62,598 bases of DNA from Phycisphaerales bacterium (GCA_022843045.1 JALHOJ010000010.1:1-62598); one strand, 5' to 3'. Positions 7,697 through 17,206 are shown, numbered from the stretch's first letter. The notes: a model not told the origin generated them from the sequence alone. Made by a program: numbers and translations.

Positions 7697-10315
7697 GTGA
7701 CTACGCAACCGTCCCAACTCGATTCTGGCCCACCTTCGGGAGCGTCGTGGTTTCAGGATGAGAACCTGCTGCTGGGCGAACTCAAGCGCACGCGGGGCGG
7801 CGGGCCAACGCTCAGCATTGCTGGGTATGAAGCACTGCGCGAGATCAAGCGGGGCGGCCAGGGCATCGTGTTTCGCGCGGTGCAGCGGTCGACCAAGCGC
7901 GAGGTTGCGATCAAGGTGTTGCTCGACTCGGCGTATTACTCGGCGAGCGGGCAGAGGCGGTTTCAGCGGGAGGTCGATCTCGCGGCGAGTTTGCGGCATC
8001 CGGGCATCGTGCGGGTGTATGACAGCGGGCAGACCGAGGACGGGCGGTCGTATCTGGTGATGGAGTTCGCGGAGGGCGTGCCGCTCGATGAGTTTGTCAG
8101 GCAGACGAAGCAGGACACGGGGCGGACGCTGCGGGCGTTTCTGAAAGTGTGCGATGCGTTGCAGTATGCGCATACGCGGGGCGTGATTCACCGCGACATC
8201 AAGCCCAGCAACGTGCGCGTTGATGCGGAGGGGAACCCGCGAGTCCTGGACTTCGGGCTGGCCAAGATCACTGATGATGAGGCGGCGAGCAAGTCTGGCA
8301 CGCCCGGGGCGCGCGACTCGGCGCATCGCGAGGCGACATTGACCACCACGGGCCAGTTCGTTGGCAGCCTGCCCTGGGCCAGTCCCGAGCAGGCTCGGGG
8401 CGAGCAGGATCAGGTGGACACGCGCAGCGATGTCTATTCGCTGGGGGTGATGCTGTACCAGTTGCTGACGGGCAAGTTTCCGTATGACGTTTCGGGTGCG
8501 TTGCACACCGCGCTCAACAACATCGTGATGGCACAGCCCACGCCCGCGCGGGTGCTGCGGGCGGATCTGGATGAGCAGATCGAGGTGATCCTCGCGAAGG
8601 CGCTGGCGAAGGAGCCGAGCGAGCGATATCAGAGCGTGGGAGACCTTGCCGATGACATTCGTCATCACCTTGAGGGCGAGCCGATTCGGGCTCGGCGTGA
8701 GTCGGCGTGGCGCGGCTTTCAGCGGGCCGCCAAGCGGTATCGCGTGACGATGGCCGCAGGCGCTGTGGCGATCGTGGCATTGGCCGCGGGGACCATCATG
8801 ACGGCGCGTTCGGCCCGCGAAGCCCGGGCGCAGCGGGACATCGCGGAGAAGCAGACGGCGCTGGCGGTCGAAGAGTCGGCTCGCGCGACGCGGGAGAAGG
8901 AGACGGCGGAGGCGACGGTCGGCTTCCTCAACGACTTGCTGGGCGGCGCGTCCACCACTGAAGGCATCGGTGCGGACGCGAAGGTGATCGATGTGGTACG
9001 CAAGGCCGCGGCGACTGTGGACGAGACGTACAAGGACCAGCCTCGGACGCTGGCGCAACTGCACACCGCGCTGGGCAACATCTTCATCTCGCTGGATGAC
9101 ATCCCGGCGGCCCGTTTGCACCACGAGCGAGCCGTCGCGGTGATGGCGGGGATCAAGGACCTGCCTAAGGATGACATCGGCGACTTGATCGCGCAGGGCG
9201 GCGTGGCGACCACCTTTGCGTACGAGGGGGACTTCGCGAAGTGCGCCGAACTGATGAGCACAACGATCCAGGGATACAAGGATCGCGGGATTCAGATTTC
9301 GGATGAACTCGCGAACGCGTACTCGGTCCTGGGCGTGTCGTATCGCAGGATCGCGAAGCTCGACGAAGCGATCGCGGCGTATGAGGCGGGGATCGCGGCG
9401 ACACCCACTCCGAAGAACCCCGACGACCCCAAAGCGATCGGCGCCCGCGCCAACGCGATCAACAATATCGCCAGCGCGAATCACTCGAAGAATGACTATG
9501 TCAAGGCGGCGAGCGGCTATCGCGAGGCGATGGAACTGTTCACTGAGGCGTTCGGGCCCGAGCACGGGCAGGTGCTGGTGACTGCAAGCAACCTGGCGGT
9601 GCTGTACCTCGATGAGGGCAAGTATCAGGAGGCGGTGGAGGTGCTGCTGCCTCGGCGCGAGATCGCGGAGCGTGTGTACGGGCCCGAGCATCGCTCGTTT
9701 TTCATCTTCCTGAACAACCTTGCCAACGCGTACGAGCAGATGAAGGACCATGACAAGTCCCTGGCGATCTACGAGGACGTGGTGGCGCGGTATCGACGGG
9801 CCAGCAAGGCGGAGACGCCCGAGTTCATCGCGCCGCTGGGCAACCTCGCGGGCGTGTATGCGACAGTGAAGCGGTTTGATGATGCGATTGCCGCCGCAAG
9901 CGAAGGGATGGAGCTTTCGAAGAAGGTGTACGGGTCGGACCACGGCTCGACGGTGATTGCGACGCAGACGCTGGGGCTGTGCCTGTCGAAGGCGGGCCGG
10001 GCTGGGGAAGCGCTGGCGGTGCTGGAGCAGGCGTATCGCCAGGCGACAAGCGACAAGAGCCCGATTGAGGCGATGTGGCGTCGCCAACTGATCGCGTCCA
10101 CATATGCGTACTCACTCGCGGAGAACAAGCGGCTTGAGGAGGCGCTCGCGGTGCAGGCGAGTGCGATGGATGCGTGCGTGAAGCAGTACGGCGAGACGCA
10201 CTTTGCGAGTTTGCGGCTGATGGAACAGTCGACCAAGATTCTGGAGATGGCAGGAAGGGCGGAGGAGTCGGCGGCGATGCGGAAGCGGTGGGAGGGTGCG
10301 AAGGGGGCGAAGTAG
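7697..10315 (+). CDS. Membrane-anchored Ser/Thr protein kinase with TPR repeats, sigma-factor partner
   Basis: An 872-residue kinase with a GTG start. The kinase domain (about 45-330) shows the glycine loop KRGGQGIVF (51-59), Lys73 in AIK, HRDIKPSN (165-172) and DFG (185-187), followed by SPEQARGE and a DVYSLGVMLY segment. A single transmembrane helix lies near 352-372, then a short coiled coil. The remaining roughly 450 residues are tetratricopeptide-like repeats, with recurring NLANAYEQ and GNLAGVY segments that suit peptide or partner binding. The gene follows the ECF sigma factor gene, and the product probably controls it by phosphorylation. Catalytic residues are intact. It is a paralogue of the kinase at 2127-4871, with which it shares the kinase, helix and TPR order, but it lacks that protein's N-terminal helical extension. 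Confidence 0.92.
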   Translation: MTTQPSQLDSGPPSGASWFQDENLLLGELKRTRGGGPTLSIAGYEALREIKRGGQGIVFRAVQRSTKREVAIKVLLDSAYYSASGQRRFQREVDLAASLRHPGIVRVYDSGQTEDGRSYLVMEFAEGVPLDEFVRQTKQDTGRTLRAFLKVCDALQYAHTRGVIHRDIKPSNVRVDAEGNPRVLDFGLAKITDDEAASKSGTPGARDSAHREATLTTTGQFVGSLPWASPEQARGEQDQVDTRSDVYSLGVMLYQLLTGKFPYDVSGALHTALNNIVMAQPTPARVLRADLDEQIEVILAKALAKEPSERYQSVGDLADDIRHHLEGEPIRARRESAWRGFQRAAKRYRVTMAAGAVAIVALAAGTIMTARSAREARAQRDIAEKQTALAVEESARATREKETAEATVGFLNDLLGGASTTEGIGADAKVIDVVRKAAATVDETYKDQPRTLAQLHTALGNIFISLDDIPAARLHHERAVAVMAGIKDLPKDDIGDLIAQGGVATTFAYEGDFAKCAELMSTTIQGYKDRGIQISDELANAYSVLGVSYRRIAKLDEAIAAYEAGIAATPTPKNPDDPKAIGARANAINNIASANHSKNDYVKAASGYREAMELFTEAFGPEHGQVLVTASNLAVLYLDEGKYQEAVEVLLPRREIAERVYGPEHRSFFIFLNNLANAYEQMKDHDKSLAIYEDVVARYRRASKAETPEFIAPLGNLAGVYATVKRFDDAIAAASEGMELSKKVYGSDHGSTVIATQTLGLCLSKAGRAGEALAVLEQAYRQATSDKSPIEAMWRRQLIASTYAYSLAENKRLEEALAVQASAMDACVKQYGETHFASLRLMEQSTKILEMAGRAEESAAMRKRWEGAKGAK

Positions 10316-10324
10316 CGCGGTGTG

Positions 10325-10370
10325 CCGGGCGGGAAGCCTTGCGGGCTCACGGGCGGGACGCCCGTGCCAC
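10325..10370. repeat. Hairpin repeat with TGCCAC end (family A), best copy
   Basis: The core cacgggcgggacgcccgtg (10348-10366) forms a hairpin and is followed by ccac, giving the TGCCAC end. A half-copy (gccgggcgggaagccttgcggg) lies just before it. It fills most of the 107-base gap between the kinase and the pterin enzyme gene. Confidence 0.6.
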
Positions 10371-10422
10371 TGGAAGGCGTCGGCGGAACGCTCGTGCGAC
10401 GCGCCGCGTACGCTCCGGCCTT

Positions 10423-10818
10423 ATGTTCTCGATTCAGGTTGAACACACGATTTCGGCGGCCCACTCGCTCACTATCGCGGGGGTTCGTGAGCCTGTGCAC
10501 GGGCACAACTGGCGGGTGGTCATCACGCTGGTTGGCTCGACGCTTGATGAGGACGGTTTGCTGTGTGATTTTCACACAGTGCACGAGCATCTGGTTGAGG
10601 TACTGTCGCGGTTTGACAATAACAACTTCAACGAGGTGCCGCCGTTTGATGATGACTTGCCCAAGCGGCTCAATCCGACGGCGGAATTGATCGCCAAGCA
10701 CGTGGCCGACGAGTTGCAGACCCGCATCGGGGCGTCGCTTGCGCCGCATGCGAAGATCGCGAGTGTCAGCGTTTCGGAGGCGCATCGGTGCGTGGCGACG
10801 TACGCTCCGGACCGGTAA
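10423..10818 (+). CDS. 6-pyruvoyl-tetrahydropterin synthase family enzyme, probable PTPS-III type
   Basis: A 131-residue protein of the PTPS/QueD fold. The zinc-binding histidines are present (His in SAAHSL and two in VHGHNW), as is the conserved acidic C-terminal motif SVSEAHRC. QueD and mammalian PTPS have a catalytic Cys just before HGH. Here that position is Arg, and the sequence reads REPVHGH. This matches the ExxHGH signature described for PTPS-III, which cleaves dihydroneopterin triphosphate to 6-hydroxymethyl-dihydropterin and can replace FolB in folate synthesis. The family is clear; the subtype rests on this motif alone. The ATG at 10423 directly precedes the first family strand (FSIQVEHTISAAHS). 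The alternative is a divergent QueD in queuosine synthesis. Confidence 0.75.
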   Translation: MFSIQVEHTISAAHSLTIAGVREPVHGHNWRVVITLVGSTLDEDGLLCDFHTVHEHLVEVLSRFDNNNFNEVPPFDDDLPKRLNPTAELIAKHVADELQTRIGASLAPHAKIASVSVSEAHRCVATYAPDR

Positions 10819-10882
10819 AGGGGATGTACCCGCCTCGTATTCCAGCACCCGCCCCCCTCGCAGAGAGAGCAGCGTTCGCGTC

Positions 10883-13153
10883 ATGCCCGAAGACCTGATT
10901 GACATTCGTCAGACCCACGCCGACAGCCAGAGCGCCGAGGGATCGCGGTACTTTCATCGCGATCTTTCGTGGCTTGCGTTCAACCATCGCGTGCTGGCGC
11001 AGGCCGCGGATGATGGGATGCCGCTGCTCGAGCGCGTGCGGTTCATGTCGATCTTCACGAGCAACCTCGATGAGTTCTTCATGAAGCGCGTGGGGCTGAT
11101 CAAGCGGCAGGTGCACGCGGGGATGGAGGCGCCATCGCCCGACGGGCGGACGCCTCGCCAGCAGCTTTCGGCGATTCGCGAGGAAGTCACGAGCCTGCTG
11201 TCGCTGCAGGCGAAGATATGGGACAGGGAATTGGTTCCTGCGCTGGCGAAGGAGGGTGTGGCGATCGTGCGCGATGCGGACCTGACGACGCGTGATCGAG
11301 CGTTCGTCGAGGAGTGGTATCGAGCGCAGCTGTTCCCGGCGCTCACGCCGCTTGCCGTCAATCCAACGCATCGCTTTCCGTTCATCAGCAACCTGTCCAA
11401 CAACATTGGACTGCTGATTGAGAACCCCACCGCGAGCGCGGCGGAGCGTCTTGCGCGAGCCGCGCGGGCGGAGCTTCGCAAGCGCGGGCCGAGCGAGCGA
11501 CCCGGCAACAGTCTGTCGAACGCGACGTTCGCGCGAGTGAAGGTGCCCAGCGGCATGTCCGCGTTCCTGCGACTGCCCGAGAAGAACGAAGCCGGCGGTC
11601 GCAAGGGTTCGGCGGTGCGGTTCTTGCCCATGGGCGAGATCATCCGGACTCATTCGACGGACCTGTTCCCGGGCATGACGATCCTCGGGCGCTTTGGCTT
11701 TCGCGTGACGCGCTCGGCGGGCATTCAGAAAGACGATCTCGACACGGCGAACCTTCTGCAAAGCATCGAGGCCGACCTTAAGCAGCGCAAGTTCGCACGC
11801 GTCGTTCGCATGGAGATCGAGCCCGATGCTGACGACGCGACGCAGCGGTACTTGATGGACAAACTCAATCTGGATTCGCAGGACGTGTATGAACGCTCCA
11901 TGCGGATCGACTACCTCGCGCTGAGCGAGATCGCCGACCTACCCCGCCCGGACCTTCGGCACAAGCCATGGAAGCCCGTCGTGCCCGCGCGACTGGCGGT
12001 CGTTGCGAATGGCAAGAAGGCCACGAGCGGAGCCGCGGCGGCGAGCAATCTGTTCTCGCAGATTCGCAAGCAGGACATTCTGGTGCATCACCCCTACGAG
12101 AGCTTCCGCGACAGCGTGGAGCGGTTCATCGCGGCCGCCGCGGCGGACCCGGATGTGATCACGATCAAGCAGACGCTGTATCGCACCACGCCCGACAGTC
12201 CGTTCATTGAGAACCTGATGCGGGCGGCGGAGGCGGGCAAGCAGGTGGCGTGCCTGGTCGAGCTTCGGGCGCGGTTTGACGAAGGTCGCAACGTGTCGTT
12301 TGCTCGGAAGCTCGAGCGGGCCGGTGTGCACGTCGCGTATGGCGTCATGGGCTATAAGACGCATTGCAAGACGAGTCTGGTGGTGCGCAAGGAGAAGAGC
12401 GGGCTGCGGTGCTACGCGCACCTTGGCACGGGCAACTACCACCCCAAGACGGCGCAGCTGTACACGGACCTTGGTCTACTCACCAGCGATGAGGCGATCA
12501 CCAGCGACCTGGTGCACCTGTTCAACTACCTGACGGGCATGGCCAAGGAGCCCAACGTCGACACGCTGATGGTCGCGCCCTTCTCGATGCGGCAGAAGAC
12601 GGACCAACTCATCCAGCGCGAGATTGATCTTGCGAAGAAGGGCAAGCCGGCCCGGATATGGGCCAAACTCAACGCGCTGGAGGACCGCGATGTGACCGAT
12701 CGTCTGTACGAAGCCAGCAAGGCGGGCGTGCAGGTACATCTGATCGTGCGCGGGTTCTGCTGTCTGGTGCCGGGCGTGAAGGGGTTGTCGGAGAACATCC
12801 GCGTGAGCAGTGTGGTGGGGCGGTTCCTCGAGCACTCTCGCGTGTATCACTTTGGTGGCGGATCGGAAGATCCTGCGGACGGCGATTGGTATATCTCCAG
12901 CGCGGACTGGATGTATCGCAACCTTTCGAATCGCGTTGAGGTGGGCTGTCCCTTGCGCGATAAGGAGGCTCGGGCGCGTGTGGCAAGGATGTTCGAAGTC
13001 CACGAACTCGACCATCGCAACGCATGGGAACTGCGGTCGGACGGGATGTACGTGCGTAGGGCCCTCAAGCCCGCGGAGGCCGCGAAGTTGCCTGCGACGA
13101 GCCCGCAGCGATTGGGCACGTTTGAGTCGTTGATGCGTGAAGCTCAAGGCTGA
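10883..13153 (+). CDS. ppk: Polyphosphate kinase 1
   Basis: A 756-residue polyphosphate kinase, which makes inorganic polyphosphate from ATP. The N-domain begins with YFHRDLSWLAFNHRVL, typical of the family. The two phospholipase D-like catalytic domains follow. GYKTHCKTSLVV carries His494, the expected autophosphorylated histidine, and a second histidine is in EHSRVYHFG. The region around residues 190-230 (AARAELRKRGPSERPG and neighbours) is an insertion that makes it longer than the usual 690 or so residues. The ATG at 10883 gives the standard N-terminus. The gene follows the pterin enzyme gene with a 64-base gap and is closed by a strong terminator. Confidence 0.95.
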   Translation: MPEDLIDIRQTHADSQSAEGSRYFHRDLSWLAFNHRVLAQAADDGMPLLERVRFMSIFTSNLDEFFMKRVGLIKRQVHAGMEAPSPDGRTPRQQLSAIREEVTSLLSLQAKIWDRELVPALAKEGVAIVRDADLTTRDRAFVEEWYRAQLFPALTPLAVNPTHRFPFISNLSNNIGLLIENPTASAAERLARAARAELRKRGPSERPGNSLSNATFARVKVPSGMSAFLRLPEKNEAGGRKGSAVRFLPMGEIIRTHSTDLFPGMTILGRFGFRVTRSAGIQKDDLDTANLLQSIEADLKQRKFARVVRMEIEPDADDATQRYLMDKLNLDSQDVYERSMRIDYLALSEIADLPRPDLRHKPWKPVVPARLAVVANGKKATSGAAAASNLFSQIRKQDILVHHPYESFRDSVERFIAAAAADPDVITIKQTLYRTTPDSPFIENLMRAAEAGKQVACLVELRARFDEGRNVSFARKLERAGVHVAYGVMGYKTHCKTSLVVRKEKSGLRCYAHLGTGNYHPKTAQLYTDLGLLTSDEAITSDLVHLFNYLTGMAKEPNVDTLMVAPFSMRQKTDQLIQREIDLAKKGKPARIWAKLNALEDRDVTDRLYEASKAGVQVHLIVRGFCCLVPGVKGLSENIRVSSVVGRFLEHSRVYHFGGGSEDPADGDWYISSADWMYRNLSNRVEVGCPLRDKEARARVARMFEVHELDHRNAWELRSDGMYVRRALKPAEAAKLPATSPQRLGTFESLMREAQG

Positions 13154-13192
13154 GTCGCCCCTTGGGCTCAAGCGAAAGGCGAATGAAGTCAA

Positions 13193-13226
13193 TAAAAAAA
13201 CGCCCGCGTGATGTGCGGGCGTTTTC
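13193..13226 (+). terminator. Rho-independent terminator after ppk, possibly bidirectional
   Basis: A seven-base GC stem cgcccgc (13201-13207) pairs with gcgggcg (13215-13221), with seven A before and a tttt run after it. The flanking A and T runs let it work in both directions. It would thus also serve the convergent PEP-CTERM gene ending at 13274. Confidence 0.85.
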
Positions 13227-13273
13227 GTTGGGTGTGCTGTGACGCAACGGGCGATCACCCGCGGGGATGTGCA

Positions 13274-13903
13274 TCAAGCCCGCCGGCGGCGCATCGCCAG
13301 CAGTCCGCCCATGCCCGCCAGCGCGACCGCGCCGGGCGCGGGCACCAGCGTGATCACGCGGATGTCATCCGTCGCGGTGCTGGTCGCAAAGCGGTAGTTG
13401 ATGCGGTTACCCGAGAGGGTGAGCGTGAAACGCTCCGCCTGAGACAGTTCAAGCCCGCGGGCTTCGTTGTCGGCGTAGGTTGTGCCAAGCGCGCCGAGGA
13501 AGTCAGACGAGTTCAAGTCCGCCCGCAGCACGATGATGCCGATCACCGTCGCGTCGAACTCGATGAAGCCCTCGTACGCGGAGGTCGCGCCGGCGACCGG
13601 ATCGGTGTACAAATAGTGGCTGTTGATCACGGTGCCGGCGGGGATCACGCCAGGCGTCAGCGAACCGTTGCTGGTGTACACGCCCGGGACGGTCGCGTTC
13701 ACGAACAGGCCCGACGCGAGCGTGAAGTTGGTGACTTCGTTGAAGGCGTGGGCCTGCGTATTGCTCTCGAGCGCGCCCAGGGCGGTGCTCGCGGGAGCGG
13801 CGATGATGCTCGTTGCTCCGCCGCCTGTGATGATGGCGGCGTGCGCGAACGTACCCGCGCCCACGGCGATCGCCGCGGCGCACAGTGTGCGAATCTTGCT
13901 CAT
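13274..13903 (-). CDS. PEP-CTERM sorting-domain protein
   Basis: A 209-residue exported protein. The start at 13903 has AGGAGAG eight bases upstream. A signal peptide (MSKIRTLCAAAIAVGAGTF, cut after AHA) leads into a small beta-rich domain of unknown function. The C-terminus is a PEP-CTERM tripartite signal: VPAPGA, a hydrophobic helix, then a basic RRRR cluster. Such signals are processed by exosortase in bacteria that make exopolysaccharide. No exosortase gene is in the window. The sorting signal differs from the Cys/EF-hand module on the three larger secreted proteins, so at least two export sorting routes seem to exist. It is convergent with ppk. Confidence 0.8.
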   Translation of the reverse strand: MSKIRTLCAAAIAVGAGTFAHAAIITGGGATSIIAAPASTALGALESNTQAHAFNEVTNFTLASGLFVNATVPGVYTSNGSLTPGVIPAGTVINSHYLYTDPVAGATSAYEGFIEFDATVIGIIVLRADLNSSDFLGALGTTYADNEARGLELSQAERFTLTLSGNRINYRFATSTATDDIRVITLVPAPGAVALAGMGGLLAMRRRRA

Positions 13904-14102
13904 GAATGTCTCTCCTCTCAAGGCCGCCAAGTACGGAAGGCGGCGTCTGTCTCGTGCCATCCTAACGCGTGAGGAGCGGAGTTCATGCCGGCAGAGGTCG
14001 CAAGTTTGGAAAATGCCGACCAAACCGGTGTGGTGTGCCGTTATCGGCACCCCAAGCGGGTGGTCGAAATTGTGGATCGCTGCGGTGTTTTGGCCGGTGC
14101 GT

Positions 14103-16874
14103 TTAGCCGGTGGACTGCATCGCCGCGGCGAGGCCGCTCACGCTTTGCAGCAGCAGTTGGTCGAGCGCAGGCTTGTCGACATCGCCTGCCCCGCGGCGGC
14201 GGCGGAGCAACTCGATCTGGACGAGGTTCAGGACGTCGGTCCATGGGTTGCGCTCGTGGATGGAGCGCGTGATGATCGGGGCTTCGTCGCCCAGCCGTGT
14301 GTGGCCGTTCATGCGGAGTACGCCGCGCACTGCATGGTCGAATTCGCGGTGGAGGATCGTGAAGAAGCGGTCGCCCTGCGGGTGTGCGTGGGCGTATCGA
14401 CGGACGATGGGCATGCGCACCCGCGCGAGTTCGCCCGCGGCGTTGTCGATGACGGTGCAGAGCCATGCGCTGCGGCGATACTCGCTGGCGAGCAGGGCGA
14501 ATTCAGCGTCGGTTGCGTGCGAGAGCGCGGCGCCCAGCCCGAACCAACCGGGCGCGAGGCAGCGCATCTGGACCCACGAGAAGACCCACGGAATCGCGCG
14601 AAGTTGGTCAAACTGGGACTCATTGGTCGACCCCGCGCTGCCCAGGGCTCGCATGACGGGACGGCTGGCGATGGGGAATCCTGCGATCGCGGAGATTGGA
14701 GACGACATGGCGAACCACGACCAGAACTCCGGGTCGTCGATCAGGGTGCGATACGCCTTCATCGAGGTTGCCGAGAGCCGCTGGAGCAGCGCGGGCAGAT
14801 GCTCGGGCGGCGCGGGGTCCTGCTGATCGCTTGACGCGAGCAACGCGGCGTGCACGATCTGCTCCAGGTGTCGCTGCGCGATCGCGGGCAGGGCGTAGCG
14901 GAACGAAATGACTTCGCCTTGCTCGGTGAAGCGCAGGCGCCCGGTGCGTGCGGGGCCTGGAGAGGAGAGAATGGCGCGGCCCGCGCGCCCGCCGCCTCGG
15001 CCGATGGTGCCGCCTCGACCGTGGAAGTATCGCAGGAGCAGGCCTCGACTGGTGACGACGCTGGCGATGCTGCGCTGGGCGGTGTCGAGAGCGAGGTTGG
15101 CCATCAGGAAGCCGCCGTCCTTGTTTGAGTCGCTGTAGCCGAGCATGATCTCCTGCATGGGGCGATTCAGTTCAGGTGCGAGGCCCTCGGGAATCAGCGA
15201 GTCGACGAACGAGCGATAGAGCGGCTCGTCGAGCATCTCCTGCACGAGCGATTCGCCGCGAGAGAGGTCGTCGATGGTCTCCAGCAGCGGCACGACATGC
15301 AGCATGCCGGCGAGGCGGGCTTGTGGCGGGTTTGCGCCGTCGCGCGTGGCTCGGGCGAGGCCGACTTCCTTTAAAAGCAGCAGCACTTCGAGCATGTCGC
15401 TCACGCCGTGCGTCATGGAGATGATGAACGACCGAATTGCGCGGCGATCATTGGCGATGGCGCGGCGGGCGACCTCGAGCGTGCGGATCAGTTCCGCGGT
15501 GTCGGGCGTGAGGGCGGCATCGACGGGTCGGAGCGGCCTGGGCTGCGTGAGTTCGCGGCGCAGCACTTCGAGTCGCTGGGTTTCGTTCAGCGACGCGTAG
15601 TTCGTGCAGACGCCAGATATCGCGAGCAGTTCGGCGACGGCTGCTTCGTGCACACGGCTGTGCTGGCGGAGGTCCACCGTTGCGAGATGCAGCCCGAAGG
15701 CGCGGGCCCGCACGATGGCGTCTGCGAGCCGCCCGCCCCGCGCGATCTCGCCCAGGCCCATGCCCGCCAGCGCATCGCGGATTGCCAGAAGATCCTTCAG
15801 CAATGCGGCCCCGTCGTAGGTGGGGTCCGTGTGCACGCGGCCCCGCATCTGCATCAGCAAGATGCGAATCGGCTCGTGCTGGCGTTGCTCGAGGCTCGTG
15901 GATTCGATCACGCGATCGGTGCCGGCGGCTTCGACGTGCTTGAGGAACCACTCGGGAACTTCGACGCATCGGCGCGAGAGCGTGAGTTCCTGCTTGAGGT
16001 CCAGCAACTCGCGGTCCCAGAGTTCCACCGCCGCGCTGCGCATGAACGCGAGGGTCTGGGCCGTCACGTCCGCCGTGACGCGTGGGTTGCCGTCGCGATC
16101 GCCGCCGATCCAGGTGCGATAGCGAATCAGGGGCGGCAATTCGGTGACGTCGAGCGTGTCTTCGCCAAAGACCTGCGTCGCGGCGTCGCACAGTTGTCGC
16201 ATGAGGCGCGGCACTGTCTGCCAGATTGACGAACGCAGGAAGAAGACGCCGTTCTTAACTTCGTCGTGGACTTCGAGGCGTTTGGGGCGGACATCGTCGG
16301 TCGCAAGCAGCACACGCACGAGTGCATCGATCCGGCGCTGCGCGTCGCGTTCTTCTGGAGGCGGCGAGCCTTGCGCGCCAAGGTGCTGCATGAGGTCGGC
16401 GAGGCGGATCAGGTTGTCGAGCACGCTGCGGCGCTTGGCCTCGGTGGGATGGGCCGTGAGCGTGGGCTGCACATCCAGCCTCGCGATGAGCGAGCGCACG
16501 CCCGCCGCGTCGAGCCCCGTTTCCTTGAGGCGCACCATGCACTCGAGGAGCGATTCGGCCCGCGGGTTTTCCATGTTCGCCGAGAGCGCGCGCTGGCGGT
16601 TGATGTCCGCGATCTGCACCTGCTCGGCCTGGTTCAGCAGGTGGAAACGCGCGGTGACGAATCGCAGCACGTCGCCCAACTCTCGCGGCGAGAGCGCCTG
16701 CACGCGAGAGGTCGCGTCATCCCACGCGGCGTGCGTGATCGCGTCGCCGGCCCGCTCGCAGAGATCGCGAAGTTGAAGCGCGGCATCCCGCCCGCGCGAG
16801 AGCCCGCACGCAGGTGCGGATCGGGCGAGCACTTCATCGAGCATGCCGCCGTGCTTGAGTCGCGGGGTCGTCAT
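14103..16874 (-). CDS. ppc: Phosphoenolpyruvate carboxylase
   Basis: A 923-residue enzyme that adds bicarbonate to phosphoenolpyruvate to make oxaloacetate, refilling the TCA cycle. The catalytic histidine motif TAHPTEAKRR, the second motif GYSDSNKDGGFL and the glycine-rich loop FHGRGGTIGRGGG are all present. The chain ends in QSTG, close to the usual QNTG; the final glycine matters for activity in the family. The ATG at 16874 gives the normal family length. An in-frame upstream extension encodes a low-complexity leader and was discarded. It is monocistronic and diverges from the redox operon that starts at 17003. Confidence 0.95.
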   Translation of the reverse strand: MTTPRLKHGGMLDEVLARSAPACGLSRGRDAALQLRDLCERAGDAITHAAWDDATSRVQALSPRELGDVLRFVTARFHLLNQAEQVQIADINRQRALSANMENPRAESLLECMVRLKETGLDAAGVRSLIARLDVQPTLTAHPTEAKRRSVLDNLIRLADLMQHLGAQGSPPPEERDAQRRIDALVRVLLATDDVRPKRLEVHDEVKNGVFFLRSSIWQTVPRLMRQLCDAATQVFGEDTLDVTELPPLIRYRTWIGGDRDGNPRVTADVTAQTLAFMRSAAVELWDRELLDLKQELTLSRRCVEVPEWFLKHVEAAGTDRVIESTSLEQRQHEPIRILLMQMRGRVHTDPTYDGAALLKDLLAIRDALAGMGLGEIARGGRLADAIVRARAFGLHLATVDLRQHSRVHEAAVAELLAISGVCTNYASLNETQRLEVLRRELTQPRPLRPVDAALTPDTAELIRTLEVARRAIANDRRAIRSFIISMTHGVSDMLEVLLLLKEVGLARATRDGANPPQARLAGMLHVVPLLETIDDLSRGESLVQEMLDEPLYRSFVDSLIPEGLAPELNRPMQEIMLGYSDSNKDGGFLMANLALDTAQRSIASVVTSRGLLLRYFHGRGGTIGRGGGRAGRAILSSPGPARTGRLRFTEQGEVISFRYALPAIAQRHLEQIVHAALLASSDQQDPAPPEHLPALLQRLSATSMKAYRTLIDDPEFWSWFAMSSPISAIAGFPIASRPVMRALGSAGSTNESQFDQLRAIPWVFSWVQMRCLAPGWFGLGAALSHATDAEFALLASEYRRSAWLCTVIDNAAGELARVRMPIVRRYAHAHPQGDRFFTILHREFDHAVRGVLRMNGHTRLGDEAPIITRSIHERNPWTDVLNLVQIELLRRRRGAGDVDKPALDQLLLQSVSGLAAAMQSTG

Positions 16875-17002
16875 GGATGATTGTTGCGCGGTGTGACTCG
16901 CGGGCACGCAGGAATCGGGTGAACTTCGCGGATTGGGCAGGTACATGTGACACCAAACGCTCCATCCGGCAACACTCACTCGTTCGTCCAAGGAGTCTCT
17001 GC

Positions 17003-17206
17003 GTGGCTGTGCTCGTTGTCATCGCCTTGTATCTTGCCTGCGGCCTGGTGTTTGCCACTTGGTTCGTTGGTGGCGGCGTGGCGAGGATCGACAGGCTAGC
17101 GGCGGCGGCGCGATGGTGGGTGCGGGCGGTGTGGGCGCCTGGGGTGGTGGGGATGTGGCCGGTGTTGTTGTGGATCGTGGTGCGAGGCAAGGAGCGTGGA
17201 TCGTGA
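17003..17206 (+). CDS. Small two-helix membrane protein, first gene of a redox operon
   Basis: A 67-residue protein with a GTG start at 17003 and AAGGAG seven bases upstream. Two hydrophobic helices are separated by a basic, tryptophan-rich linker (GVARIDRLAAAARWWVRAVW), and the second carries an LPG-like WAPGVVGMWPVLLW segment. The tail is RGKERGS. Its stop overlaps the start of the next gene, so translation is probably coupled. It has no named family that I can recall. Its position ahead of a ferric-reductase-like/Rieske protein suggests it is a small subunit or assembly factor of that membrane complex. The ribosome-binding site and the overlap make it a real gene, not a chance reading frame. 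Confidence 0.7.
   Translation: MAVLVVIALYLACGLVFATWFVGGGVARIDRLAAAARWWVRAVWAPGVVGMWPVLLWIVVRGKERGS

Noticed and set aside
7199..10087. A very long minus-strand open reading frame opposite the second Ser/Thr kinase
   Set aside because: It lies wholly on the reverse of a gene with clear kinase and TPR motifs. High GC and codon bias create such long shadow frames. Its translation is Arg-, His- and Leu-rich and has no domain.
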